Under the pieces are notes generated by a model, which worked only from the letters and a program-made list of their open reading frames with translations, was not told the DNA's origin and ran no database searches. From the NCBI GenBank assembly GCA_020073005.1, contig JAIQFX010000069.1, positions 1-37,403 on the forward strand: a DNA stretch of 37,403 nt, given 5' to 3'. This DNA comes from Terriglobia bacterium. GTDB taxonomy: Bacteria > Acidobacteriota > Vicinamibacteria > Vicinamibacterales > CAVVIG01. Positions 9,265 through 19,200 of the stretch are shown piece after piece. Every line of letters begins with the position of its first letter. The stretch's first letter is position 1. The position numbers were made by a program, and so were the translations under genes.

Positions 9265-12243
9265 ATGGACAGGATTCGAGTTCGCGTCGTGGCGATCTTT
9301 ATTGGAGCGTTGCTTGGAGCGTGGCCCGCCGCGGCACAAGAGGGCACATCACAGATGCGCGGGCGCGTGACTGACCAGCAGGCCGGCGCGCTGCCCGGCG
9401 TGACGGTGACCGTGACGAACCAGGCCTCGGGAACGTTTCGCGAGGCGGTGAGCGGGGCGGACGGTTCGTGGTTCATGGCGGCGCTGCCGCCCGGCAGATA
9501 CCAGGTGGCCGCGGAACTTCAGGGCTTCAAGAAGTACGTGCGCCGCGACGTCACGGCCGCGGTCGGCGTCCAGGTGGCCATCGACATCCAACTCGAGATC
9601 GGCGGCGTCGAAGAGACGGTGACCGTCACGTCGGAGGCGCCGCTCATCGACGTCACGTCGAAGGAAATCGGCGGCAACATCAGCACGAAAGAGCTCGCCG
9701 AAATCCCGACCATCGCGCGCAACTTCACCTACTTCGCCGGCATGCTGCCGGGCATCGTGCCGACGGCCAACCTCGCGTCGTGGGGATCGGACACGCTGAC
9801 GGCCAACGGCGTCGACTCGCGCAACAACAGCTACCTCGTGGACGGCGCGTGGGACAACGACGACTACCTCGGGCAGAACAACGGCGCGCAGGCGCGCGTG
9901 CCGCTCGACGCCGCGCAGGAGTTCCAGGTCCTGACGGGACAGTTCGACGCGGAGTTCGGCCGGACCTCCGGTGCGATCGTCAACGCCGTGATCAAGTCCG
10001 GCACGAACGTCCTCCACGGCACGGCCTTCGAGTATTACTACAACCCGAGCACGAGGGCGAAGAACTTCTTCGAGGACCAGAACAACCTCGACAAAGCCGA
10101 CGCGCGGAAGAACGAGTTCGGCGCCTCGGTGGGCGGTCCGATCAAGCAGGACAAACTCCACTTCTTCGTCGACGTCGAGCGCGTGCAGTTGAACGAGGGG
10201 CGGACGATTCAGATTCCCGCCCGGCCGGATCTGAATTACTCGACGGTCACCGAAACGCGCGTCTGGGACACGGTCTATCGCGTGGACCATCAGATCAACG
10301 CGAACAACAGCTGGGGAGGCCGCTGGATCACCGAGTGGTCGCCGCAGACCAACCAGACCAACAACGCCGCGGTCACGTTGACGGCGGCCCAGCAGGAGTG
10401 GGATCGCGACGACACGGGCTCCATCCACTTCAACTCCGTGCTCGGGACGAACCGCGTCAACACGGTCCGTCTGTCGCTGACACGCGAAGACGACCGCTTC
10501 GCGCCCAACGGTTTCCCGGGGTGCAAGCAGAACTCAGTGTTCTTCCCGATCTGGCAGGCGACATTCGCCGACTGCGTCGCGACCAACGAGACGGCGATGC
10601 GGACCCAGGGCCCGAATCTGACCTACCTGACGTTCCAGGACGGCGTCCGGAACGCCGGCACGCACTGGATCACCGACTCGCCGGAGTTCTCCGACACGTT
10701 CAGCTGGTTCATCCCGGGCACGAAGAGCGGCGATCACGACATGAAGTTCGGGTTCCAGATGTACTACGCGGGGTGGCATTATCAGAACCACGCCCAGCTG
10801 AACGGGACGTTCGTGATCCCGTCGAACAACTCGTTCAATCCCGCTGATCCGCGCACGTACCCCGAGCGTCTGACCATTCAGGCGCCGACCGACCAGTACA
10901 TCTCGATGACGCAGTACGCCTACACGGGCTTCCTCCAGGACAAGTGGCACGTCTCGAATCGCGCGACGTTCAACCTGGGCGTGCGCTACGACATCGACTT
11001 CACGCCGCTCGATGAGACGGGCAACAAGTACTTCAGCGATCCCAGCGCCTATCCGGTCGACAAGAACAACATCTCGCCGCGCGTCGGCTTCACCTACACG
11101 ATGGACGAGGGCAAGTCGCTCATCCGGACCGGCTGGGGGCTGTTCTACGACAAGACGAACTTCGGGCTCCTGAACAGCTACGTCGTTGCCGGCGTTCAGG
11201 CGGCATCGGTCACGGCGCAGTTTCCGGCGGACGCCATCGACCCGGGTCCGCGCGCCGGCCGTTTCCCGACCGATCCGATGTTGAAGAACGGCCCGGTCGT
11301 CAACTACGCGCTGCTCAATTCGCTCTATCCGTCCGGATCGCTCGTGAGAAACACCGGCGACGTGTTCCTCGACAACCCGAGCCGGCAACAGCCGTACACG
11401 CAGCAGATCAGCGCCGGCTTCCAGCGGCAGCTCGCCGGGTCGGTGTCGGCCAGCGCCGACTACGTGCATACGATGGCGCGCGACCAGTGGCTGCTGGAGA
11501 ACCTGAACCCGGGGCTGCGCGTCAACACGACGGCGTCGGGCGCGATCAACCGCGTCGACCCGACCTTCGTCACCAACGTCTGGCAGCGGCAGAACATCGG
11601 CGAGTACACCTACGATGCGCTCAACGTGGTCCTCGAGAAGCGGGATTCCCACAACTGGAGCGCCCGCGCCTCGTACACGCTGGCGAACTCACGCGGCAAC
11701 AACAGCGGGGCCGAGACCTCGACGAACAACTACCAGCTACTGAACGACTCGAATCTCGCGGCGGGACAGGGACCGACCGACTTCGACCGTCGTCACAACC
11801 TGGTCCTCAGCGGCCGCATCGTCGAAGTGCCGGGCACGCGCGGCATGACGTTGAGCGGCACGCTGCGGCTGCTGAGCGGCACGGCGTTCACGCTGATCGA
11901 CACCAGCAGCGATCCCGATCGCAACGGCCAGTTGACCGACCCGCTGCCCGCCGGCAGCTACAGCGGCAACGGGGCGAACGCGATTACGGTCACCAACGCG
12001 GGCGGGCGCAACGGCGCCTACGGTCCCGGGTACGCGCAGCTCGACTCGCGCGTCGGCTGGCGGTTCAAGGTCGGCCCCGGCCGGACGATCGATCTGACGG
12101 CGGACGTGATCAACGTCACCAACCGCGCGAACTTCGTCAATCCGACCTCGGATCGCCGGAGCACGAACTTCCTGCTGCTGACGACGCTCTACGGCGGAGG
12201 CCAGCCGCGGCAGGCGCAGGTGGGAGTGAGGTTGGGGTTCTAG
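9265..12243 (+). CDS. TonB-dependent receptor with carboxypeptidase-regulatory-like N-terminal domain (Oar type)
   Basis: 992-aa outer-membrane protein. Signal peptide residues 1-25 (ending AWPAAAQ). A beta-sandwich of the carboxypeptidase-regulatory/CnaB type follows at about 30-110 (MRGRVTDQQAGALPGVTV, LPPGRYQVAAELQGFKKY). A plug-like segment lies at about 120-250 (VTVTSEAPLIDV, YLVDGAWDND, FGRTSGAIVNAVIKSGTN) and a long barrel extends to a terminal aromatic residue (QVGVRLGF). This is the Oar-like family that is strongly expanded in Acidobacteriota. The substrate is unknown; carbohydrates or peptides are possible. The ATG is fixed by GAGGGAGG 7 bp upstream. It is monocistronic and ends at a terminator at 12273. 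Confidence 0.93.
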   Translation: MDRIRVRVVAIFIGALLGAWPAAAQEGTSQMRGRVTDQQAGALPGVTVTVTNQASGTFREAVSGADGSWFMAALPPGRYQVAAELQGFKKYVRRDVTAAVGVQVAIDIQLEIGGVEETVTVTSEAPLIDVTSKEIGGNISTKELAEIPTIARNFTYFAGMLPGIVPTANLASWGSDTLTANGVDSRNNSYLVDGAWDNDDYLGQNNGAQARVPLDAAQEFQVLTGQFDAEFGRTSGAIVNAVIKSGTNVLHGTAFEYYYNPSTRAKNFFEDQNNLDKADARKNEFGASVGGPIKQDKLHFFVDVERVQLNEGRTIQIPARPDLNYSTVTETRVWDTVYRVDHQINANNSWGGRWITEWSPQTNQTNNAAVTLTAAQQEWDRDDTGSIHFNSVLGTNRVNTVRLSLTREDDRFAPNGFPGCKQNSVFFPIWQATFADCVATNETAMRTQGPNLTYLTFQDGVRNAGTHWITDSPEFSDTFSWFIPGTKSGDHDMKFGFQMYYAGWHYQNHAQLNGTFVIPSNNSFNPADPRTYPERLTIQAPTDQYISMTQYAYTGFLQDKWHVSNRATFNLGVRYDIDFTPLDETGNKYFSDPSAYPVDKNNISPRVGFTYTMDEGKSLIRTGWGLFYDKTNFGLLNSYVVAGVQAASVTAQFPADAIDPGPRAGRFPTDPMLKNGPVVNYALLNSLYPSGSLVRNTGDVFLDNPSRQQPYTQQISAGFQRQLAGSVSASADYVHTMARDQWLLENLNPGLRVNTTASGAINRVDPTFVTNVWQRQNIGEYTYDALNVVLEKRDSHNWSARASYTLANSRGNNSGAETSTNNYQLLNDSNLAAGQGPTDFDRRHNLVLSGRIVEVPGTRGMTLSGTLRLLSGTAFTLIDTSSDPDRNGQLTDPLPAGSYSGNGANAITVTNAGGRNGAYGPGYAQLDSRVGWRFKVGPGRTIDLTADVINVTNRANFVNPTSDRRSTNFLLLTTLYGGGQPRQAQVGVRLGF

Positions 12244-12276
12244 AAACTCAGAACTTAGAAGTCAGAAGGCAGAAGG
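12244..12276. repeat. AGAACTTAGAAGTCAGAAGGCAGAAGG spacer repeat
   Basis: Directly after the receptor stop, degenerate 7-bp units (CAGAACT, TAGAAGT, CAGAAGG, CAGAAGG) lead into the terminator stem. A very similar stretch (GTAGAAGGAAGAAGGCGGAA) follows the stop of the gene ending at 22519, also between convergent genes. Confidence 0.55.
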
Positions 12277-12311
12277 GCGGAGGCCGCGCAGGCCTTCGCC
12301 CTTTTGTCTTT
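12273..12311. terminator. Rho-independent terminator between convergent genes
   Basis: Stem 12273-12285 (AAGGGCGGAGGCC) pairs with 12291-12303 (GGCCTTCGCCCTT) through 13 base pairs with one G-T; the loop is GCGCA. On the + strand it is followed by TTGTCTTTT. It can serve the receptor gene, and read on the other strand may also act for the PQQ dehydrogenase ending at 12317. Confidence 0.85.
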
Positions 12312-12316
12312 TCGGC

Positions 12317-13894
12317 TCAGTCGAGCGCGAACACGAACAACGCGTGGCCGCCGGCAACGGCCACGTACTGTTTGTCGTTCGCGAAGTACGACATCGGTCC
12401 CGATCGAATCGCGCCGCCGGTCTGGAACTGCCAGAGCGCCTTCCCGGTCCTCGCATCCAGCGCGTAGAAATTGCCCTCGTTCGATCCGCTGAACACCAGT
12501 CCGCCCGCGGTCGCCATCACGCCCGCCCAGGTCGGCGTCGGCAGCGGAAAGTCCCACGCCTGTTTGCCCGTCCGCACGTCGATCGCGCGCACCGAGCCCC
12601 ACGATTCCTCGTCGAGCCGCTTCTCGCTGCCGCCCGTGTAGTACGTGCCGGGTTTGTACTCGACCCCGGTCTTGAAGTAGATCGATCCCATCTCCCGCAC
12701 CGGCACGTACAGCATGTTCGTCTGCGGGCTGTACGACGGGCTCGCCCAGTTGGTCGATCCCTGCAGGCTCGGATAGACGAGCGTGCCTTTCTCCGACGGC
12801 TCCATGTTCGGAATCAGAATGGGCCGTCCCTTCTCATCAAGTCCCCGCGCCCACGTCTGCTTCGCGTACGGTTGGCCGAGCAGGTACTCGCCGGTCCGGC
12901 GATCGAGCACGTAGAAGAAGCCGTTGCGATTCGCCGCGACGACGACCTGACGCGCGCGTCCGTTGATCTCGGTGTCGACGAGCACGGGGATCTGGTTCGC
13001 GTCCCAGTCGTGCACGTCGTGCGGCGTGAACTGGAACGTCCAGCGCAGCTTGCCGGTCTCGACGTCGAGCGCGACCAGAGACGACGTCCCGAAGTTGTCG
13101 CCGAGACGCGAATCGCCGTTCCAGTCCGGACCGGGATTGCCCGTGCCCCAGTAGAGCAGCTTGAGCTGCGGATCGTACGACCCGGTCAGCCACGTCGCGC
13201 CGCCGCCGTGCACCCAGCTGTCGCCGGGCCACGTGTCGCTGCCCGGCTCACCCGGCGACGGGATGGTCCAGTAGCGCCAGAGCTGCTTGCCGGTCTTCGC
13301 ATCGTAGGCATCGAGGAAGCCGCGGATGCCCGCTTCGCCGCCACTGATCCCGACGATGACTTTGTTGTCGACCACGAGCGGCGCGGCCGTGATCGCGTGG
13401 CCGCTTGGATTCTCGCCGACGTGCACCGACCAGCGCTCTATGCCGCTGCGCGCGTCGAGCGCGAAGAGATACCCGTCGAGCGTGCCGACGTAGACCATGT
13501 TGTCGAGATACGCGACGCCGCGGTTCACGCGCGGGAATCCGAGATTGAGGACGCTCGGCGCGATCGGCCGCGTCCATTCCCAGAGCGGCTTGCCGCTCTT
13601 GAGATCGAGCGCGGCGACGATCGTCGGTCCCGCCGTCACGTACATCACGCCGTTGACGACGACCGGCGTCGCTTCGAGCGAGCCGGCGCCCGGCGGTTGA
13701 TACACCCACGCCGGACGCAGCCGGCCGACCGTGGCCGGCGTGATTTGTGTCAGCGGTGAGTAGCGCTGCGCCGAGTACTGCCCGGAATACATCGGCCACT
13801 GGCCGTCCTGCGCGACCAGCGTCGCGGCGGCCGCGACTACAAGGGCAGCGATTTGCAGCGCGAGCCTTTCAGGCGAGCGTCTCATCCTTCTCAT
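12317..13894 (-). CDS. PQQ-dependent dehydrogenase (quinoprotein alcohol-dehydrogenase-like beta-propeller)
   Basis: 525 aa with a Sec signal peptide, so periplasmic. Repeated propeller words (VVVNGVMYV, LDLKSGKPLWEW, VALDVETGKLRWTF, YALDARTGKALWQF) mark an eight-bladed PQQ propeller. Residues expected at the PQQ/metal site are present: Glu in GGEAGIRG, Asn in GTGNPGPDWN and Asp in PHDVHDWDAN. The protein lacks a C-terminal haem domain, so electrons would leave through the dihaem cytochrome encoded immediately upstream (ATGA overlap at 13891-13894). The substrate is not predictable. The disulphide of adjacent cysteines typical of methanol dehydrogenase was not seen. Residues 6-12 (RSPERLA) derive from a palindromic repeat. 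Confidence 0.9.
   Translation of the reverse strand: MRRMRRSPERLALQIAALVVAAAATLVAQDGQWPMYSGQYSAQRYSPLTQITPATVGRLRPAWVYQPPGAGSLEATPVVVNGVMYVTAGPTIVAALDLKSGKPLWEWTRPIAPSVLNLGFPRVNRGVAYLDNMVYVGTLDGYLFALDARSGIERWSVHVGENPSGHAITAAPLVVDNKVIVGISGGEAGIRGFLDAYDAKTGKQLWRYWTIPSPGEPGSDTWPGDSWVHGGGATWLTGSYDPQLKLLYWGTGNPGPDWNGDSRLGDNFGTSSLVALDVETGKLRWTFQFTPHDVHDWDANQIPVLVDTEINGRARQVVVAANRNGFFYVLDRRTGEYLLGQPYAKQTWARGLDEKGRPILIPNMEPSEKGTLVYPSLQGSTNWASPSYSPQTNMLYVPVREMGSIYFKTGVEYKPGTYYTGGSEKRLDEESWGSVRAIDVRTGKQAWDFPLPTPTWAGVMATAGGLVFSGSNEGNFYALDARTGKALWQFQTGGAIRSGPMSYFANDKQYVAVAGGHALFVFALD
13861..13878. repeat. Palindromic element, CGAGCCTTTCAGGCGAGC copy 1
   Basis: Exact 18-mer also found at 25002-25019 (inverted) and 33681-33698. 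GCCT-TTC-AGGC forms the stem, and GCGAGC flanks it as a direct repeat. This copy lies in the first dozen codons of the PQQ dehydrogenase, in the n-region before the hydrophobic signal core. Confidence 0.8.
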
Positions 13895-14676
13895 CGCGCA
13901 CCTCGCAACGTCGAGAGGTACGCCACTACATCGTCGAGCTGCGGCCCCGAGAGGCGCGACTCGTATGAGGGCATCAGCGACGCGTCCGTTTCGCGATCGA
14001 CGCGCGTCAAGTCCGCCTTCTCGAGCGTGTGCACCGTGCCGCCCGCGTCGCGGATGTGGATCCAGAAGACGTCCTCGTTCACGCGAATGCCGCGGACCTC
14101 CGGACCGGACTTCGGCACGGCGCGCACGACGAGGTAGCCCGTCGGATGCGCGGCGGCCGGCTTCACGATCGACTCGCGCAGGTACGCGGGTCCGCGCCGC
14201 GCCGCGATGCCCGTCAGCTCGGGCCCGACGATGCCGCCGCGGCCGTCGATCACGTGGCAGGACCCGCATCCGGTGGACTGATAGAGCTCGGCGCCGCGCT
14301 GCGCGCTGCCAGGCACGGGACGCGGCGTTGCGCGCGAGAGCGATTGCACGTACGTGGCCGCCTGCCGCGCGTGGCGCTCGGTGAGCGGCGACCTGAACGA
14401 CGGCATGTCCGTGCCGGGTATGCCGTTGATGATGATGTCGACGATGGACCGGAGGTCCGTCGCATGCCGCAGCCGGCCGTGCAGATTCGGTCCGGTGCCG
14501 CCGTCGCCGTCGTTGCCGTGACACCAGGCGCACTGCGAGTCGAAGATCTTCTTGCCGGCGGCCAGATCGCTCGATGACGATGCGGGCGGCCGCGCTCCGC
14601 GAATCTGCGCAGCGGCATCCATCGATAGCGTCAACAGCGCGCCGGCGATCACCAGCGTCACGGACTCACGTCTCAC
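13891..14676 (-). CDS. Periplasmic dihaem cytochrome c
   Basis: 261 aa with a signal peptide ([20 protein letters not shown]). Two CxxCH haem sites, CAWCH at 49-53 and CGSCH at 137-141, give two class-I cytochrome c domains; Met91 (GTDMPSF) and the LMPSY methionine near the C-terminus are the likely axial ligands. It probably accepts electrons from the PQQ dehydrogenase whose start overlaps its stop. The start is GTG 14676, preceded by a near-ideal GGAGGTGA at 14681-14688 and a TATAAT at 14699-14704. The segment between the second haem and the C-terminus ([15 protein letters not shown]) resembles the haem-c/heme-binding regulatory tails often seen with acidobacterial oxidoreductases. Confidence 0.9.
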   Translation of the reverse strand: MRRESVTLVIAGALLTLSMDAAAQIRGARPPASSSSDLAAGKKIFDSQCAWCHGNDGDGGTGPNLHGRLRHATDLRSIVDIIINGIPGTDMPSFRSPLTERHARQAATYVQSLSRATPRPVPGSAQRGAELYQSTGCGSCHVIDGRGGIVGPELTGIAARRGPAYLRESIVKPAAAHPTGYLVVRAVPKSGPEVRGIRVNEDVFWIHIRDAGGTVHTLEKADLTRVDRETDASLMPSYESRLSGPQLDDVVAYLSTLRGAR

Positions 14677-14680
14677 GAGA

Positions 14681-14704
14681 TCACCTCCGGAAATCTGGAT
14701 TATA
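14681..14704 (-). promoter_or_regulatory. Promoter -10 and Shine-Dalgarno of the cytochrome c / PQQ operon
   Basis: Read on the minus strand, a perfect TATAAT (14704-14699) lies 11 bp before GGAGGTGA (14688-14681) and then GTG 14676. No convincing -35 box lies 16-18 bp upstream. The leader would be very short. Confidence 0.45.
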
Positions 14705-14817
14705 GGCGGATCGGATGGGCCGTCTGGTTTTCGAAAAATACCGTGAAACGCGCGGGCTCCGCCGCTGGCGATGTGGCTAAGATGCGCGCTGTTCAATTCC
14801 ATCCACAAGGAGCCGCC

Positions 14818-16188
14818 ATGCGCATCCTGAAAGCGTCCCTGCTGGCGATGGCCCTCTGCGGCCTCGCGGTCCTCACGCCCGTGCTGCGCGCGCAGAACGC
14901 CGCGAAGAACTACCTCATCGTTGCGAAAGGGCAGAACAGTTCGAGCACGGCTGCTGTTGCGGCGCTGGCCGCGAGCCGGGGCACGGTGACGGCGCGGTTC
15001 GACGCCATCGGCGTCGTCGCGGCGTCGTCGAGCGATCCGGACTTCGCCGCGGCGCTGTCCGCGGACGGCGCCGTCCAGAGCGTGTCGGAGGATCCCGAGA
15101 TTCAGTGGCTGCCAAACGAGCGCGTGATCGAAGCCGACGTCGACGCGCTGGCGCTGCCGCCGGCGAACGCCGAGTCGTTCAGCGCGCTGCAATGGAACCT
15201 CCGCGCGATTCACGCCGATACGACCGCGGCGAACGGCGACCGCGGCGACGGCGCCACGCGCGCGCGCGTCGCCATCCTGGACAGCGGCATCGTGACGAAC
15301 CACATCGACATCGCGGCCAACCTCAACCTGGCGCTGAGCACGTCGTTCGTGCCGACCGAGCCCAACCTCAATCCGCCGCCCGGCTTCAATCACGGCACGC
15401 ACGTCGCCGGGATCGTCGCCGCGCCCATCAACGGGATCGGCGTGCAGGGCGTCGCGCCCGACGCGGAGATCGTCGCGGTCAAGGTGCTGAGCGCGGCCGG
15501 CAGCGGCGCGTTCTCGTGGGTGATCGCCGGCATCGAATACGCCTCGGGCCCGGCCGTGCACGCCGACGTCATCAACATGAGTCTCGGCGCGACCTTCGAT
15601 CGCATCAACGCCGGCGGCGGCGGCGCGGGCCCGCTCATCGCGGCGCTGAATCGCGCGGTCACTCACGCCACGCAGAACGGGACGCTCGTCGTCAGCGCCG
15701 CCGGCAACGACGGCGTGAACCTGAACTCGCGCATCTGGATCGTGCCGGCGCAGTCGGGCAACGGCATGGCCGTCAGCGCCACGGCGCCCTTCGGGTGGGC
15801 CGCGCCGGGCGGATCGTCGTCGTTCGACTTCCTGGCGTCGTACAGCAACTTCGGGCAGTCGGTGGTCAGCGTGGCGGCGCCGGGCGGCGACGCCGCGTGG
15901 CCGGGCAACGAAGTCTGCACGGTCGGACCGCTCACGCGGCCGTGCTTCGTGTTCGATCTCGTGATCAGTCCAGCGGCAATCAACAACGGGTACTTCTTCG
16001 CCGCCGGGACGTCGATGGCGACGCCGCACGTATCGGGCGTGGCCGCGCTCATCGTCGGCAAGTTCGGCCACATGAAGCCGGCGCAGCTGGCCGCGAAGAT
16101 CCAGCAGAGCGCGGACGACATCTTCAAGCCCGGGGCCGATGCCGGAAGCGGGAGGGGCCGCGTCAACGCGCTGAACGCCCTGAGGTGA
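14818..16188 (+). CDS. Secreted subtilisin-like serine protease (family S8)
   Basis: 456 aa. The signal peptide ([19 protein letters not shown]) is followed by an I9-like propeptide at about 30-105 (YLIVAKGQ) that should fold and inhibit the enzyme before autocleavage. The catalytic triad is visible: Asp155 in ILDSGI, His192 in NHGTHVAG and Ser399 in [11 protein letters not shown], with the oxyanion Asn in SAAGND. It ends soon after the catalytic domain without a C-terminal accessory domain. It is therefore a periplasmic or secreted endopeptidase. ATG 14818 has AAGGAG five bases upstream. It is divergent from the cytochrome/PQQ operon. Confidence 0.94.
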   Translation: MRILKASLLAMALCGLAVLTPVLRAQNAAKNYLIVAKGQNSSSTAAVAALAASRGTVTARFDAIGVVAASSSDPDFAAALSADGAVQSVSEDPEIQWLPNERVIEADVDALALPPANAESFSALQWNLRAIHADTTAANGDRGDGATRARVAILDSGIVTNHIDIAANLNLALSTSFVPTEPNLNPPPGFNHGTHVAGIVAAPINGIGVQGVAPDAEIVAVKVLSAAGSGAFSWVIAGIEYASGPAVHADVINMSLGATFDRINAGGGGAGPLIAALNRAVTHATQNGTLVVSAAGNDGVNLNSRIWIVPAQSGNGMAVSATAPFGWAAPGGSSSFDFLASYSNFGQSVVSVAAPGGDAAWPGNEVCTVGPLTRPCFVFDLVISPAAINNGYFFAAGTSMATPHVSGVAALIVGKFGHMKPAQLAAKIQQSADDIFKPGADAGSGRGRVNALNALR

Positions 16189-16280
16189 TTCGCGTCGCTC
16201 CTGTTTCCACGAGGCCTTTCGGGTCGTCGGGGGTCGGACAGTTCGCATAAGATGCGTCTGGCCGATTCCCCGGCCGACCC

Positions 16281-19200
16281 ATGACCCCATCGCGCCTGCG
16301 CCGCCTGCTGTCGCCCGTCGTCGAACTGCGCGACGAAGAGAGCGTCACCGCGCTCCTGATGTTCGCGTACTCGTTCCTCGCGATGAGCGGGTACAACGTC
16401 CTCAAGCCCACCACGCGATCGAAGTTCATCGACGATCTCGGCGCGAACAACCTGCCGTACGTGCAGCTCGCCGCCGGGCTGCTGATGGGATTCGTGATTC
16501 AGGGCTACACGAAGGTGATGCAGGCGCTGCCGCGCCGCTGGGTGTTTCCGGTCACGCAACTCACGATGGCCGCGTTCCTCGTGGGATTCTGGACGCTCTT
16601 CAAGACCGGCCAGAGCTGGGTCTCGGTCGTGTACTACTTCTGGGGACTGCTGGCCGGCAGCCTGCTGATCAGCCAGTTCTGGACGCTCGCCAACGACATC
16701 TACGAGCCGCGGCAGGCGAAACGCACCTTCGGGTTCATCGGCGGCGGCGCGAGCCTCGGCGGCATCGTCGGCGCCGGCCTCGCCGGCCGGCTCGCCAGGC
16801 CCGTCGGAACCGAGAACCTGCTGCTGATCGGCGCGGGCTTCCTCTTCCTCTGCTTCTTCGTCGTCTGGGCGGTCGTCAACCGCGAGCAGCCGCCTGATCG
16901 ATCCGGCGTCAACGAGAAGCGGGAAGAGGTGAGTGCGGCCGAGGGACTGCGCCTGCTGCTGCACTCGCGTCACCTGCAAATCATCGCGCTCGTGATCAGC
17001 TTCGCGGCGATCGGCGCAGGCATCATCGAACAGCAGCTCAACATGGCCGCGGGCCAGTTGATCCCGCTCAAGGACGCGCGGACGGCGTTCATCGCCGACG
17101 TCATCTTCTATTCGTCGATCGTCGGCCTGATCATTCAGATGACGCTGACGGCGCGGATGCACCGCGTGCTCGGCATCGGGTTCGCCTTGCTGATCCTGCC
17201 GTTCAGCCTCGGCACGACGGCCATCGTCATGCTGCTCAATCCCGTGCTCTGGGCGACGACGCTGGCGCGCGTCTCGGACACGGCGCTGCGGTACACCGCC
17301 GACAAGACGACGCGCGAAATCCTGTTCATGCCGCTCCCCACGGACCTGAAGTACAAGGCGAAACCGTTCGTGGACGTCGCCGTCGACCGGTTCGCGAAAG
17401 GCGCGGGCGCCGCGCTGGCGCTGCTGATTGCGATCAAGGTGTTCCACATGACGTGGTGGCAGCTGAGCTATCTCAGCCTGCCCATCTCCGTGCTCTGGGT
17501 CGTGCTCGCCGTCAGGGCCAAGCACGAATATCAGAAGACGTTCCGGAAGAGCATCGAGCGGCACGACATCGACGCGGAAGAGGTGCGCATCAACGTGGCG
17601 GACTCGACGACGGTCGAGACGCTGATCGAGGAGCTCGCGAGCCCAGACGATCGTCGCGTGATCTACGCCATCGACCTGCTCGATTCGCTGGACAAGCGCA
17701 ACCTCATCACGCCGCTGCTCCTGCACCACGAGTCGCTGCGCGTCCGCGTCAGAGCGCTGACCGCGATGGCCGCGATGAACGATGCCCGGCCCGATCTCGC
17801 CGGGCGCTGGATCCCGGCGATCGAGCGGCTGCTGACGGACGAGGATCCGGACGTGCGGACGGCGGCCGTGCGCACGCTCGCGACGCTGCGCCGCGAGGGC
17901 GCCGCCGAGTTCATGCGGCCGTACCTCGACGATCGCGACCCGCGTCTCGTGATCACCGCGGCGGTCGCCCTGGCCGACAGCGCCGAGACGGCCGATCAGG
18001 CCGCGGCCCAGCGCGCCATCGAACGGCTCGTCGAAGATCCGCGCGAGGCCTCGTCCGAGATCCGGCGCGAGGTCGCGCGGTCCCTTTCCGCGATCCGCAA
18101 TCCGCAATTCCGCAATCTCCTGATCCCGTTGCTGTATGACGCCGACGCCGACGTCGCGCTCGCGGCCATTCGCGGCGCGGGCACCATCCCCGCTGCCGGC
18201 GCGCTCCTGTGTGTCGCGCCGCTCGTGTCGCTGCTGCGCAACCGCGCGCTCAAGGCGGCGGCGCGCGACGTGCTCGTCGGCTACGGCGAGCCGATCCTCG
18301 GCGTGCTGGCGCACTTCCTCAGGGACGAAGAGGAGGATCTCTGGGTCCGGCGCCACATTCCGGCGACGCTGGCGCGCATCCCGTCGCAGGCGTCCGTGGA
18401 TCTCCTGGTCGAGCGTCTCGGCGATGCCGACGGCTTTCTCCGCTACAAGGCGATCGCCGCGCTCGAGACGCTGCTGCGGGCGCGCCCGGATCTGAAATGC
18501 GCGCGCGTGCCGGTCGAGACGCTCGCCATGAGGGAGGCGCTGCGGTCCTGCATGTACCTCAGCCTGCTCGCGAATCTTCGTCGCGCCGATCCCGACGTCA
18601 CCGCCGGGCAACTGGCGCGCGCGCTGCAGGACAAGCTCGATCGATCGAAGGACAGGATCTATCGCCTGCTGGGACTGCTGTACGGCGCGAAGGACGTGGC
18701 CGCGGCGCGGTGGGCGCTCGATCGGGGCCAGAGCCGCGCGAAGTCGAGCGCGGCGGAGTTTCTCGACAACCTGTTGAAGGGCGATCTCCGCAAGCGTGTG
18801 ATGCCCCTTCTCGAGGAGCTCCCCATCGACGAGCGCGTGCGCAAGGCGAACGTGCTGATCAAGTCGCGGCCGCGCGATCAGGCGGACACGGTCACGCAGC
18901 TCGTGCACGACGACGACCAGGTCGTCGCCGCCGCGGCGATTCACTACGTCGAAGCCCGCAAGCTCGACGCACTCGCGGGCGATCTCGAGCAGACGCTCGA
19001 GCACCGCGACGTCCGCGACTGGTACGTTTTCGAGGCCGCGTCGTGGGCGCTCGCGTCGCAGCGGATGTCGGCCGAGGAGCGGCGCGCGCGCTGGATGGAG
19101 CCGCTGCCCGCGGTCGAAGTCGTCGATCGCCTGCGCCATGTTCCGCTGTTCGCGTTCGTGTCCGTCGACGAGCTGTACCGGATCGTCGCGGTCGGCCATC

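Noticed and set aside
15663-19199. Very long open frame on the minus strand opposite the transporter and subtilase
   Set aside because: It is Arg/Asp/Glu/His-rich, has no motif, and is the antisense of a clear coding frame; such frames are expected at high GC. The same holds for long minus frames opposite nuoM and the TPR gene at 30275.
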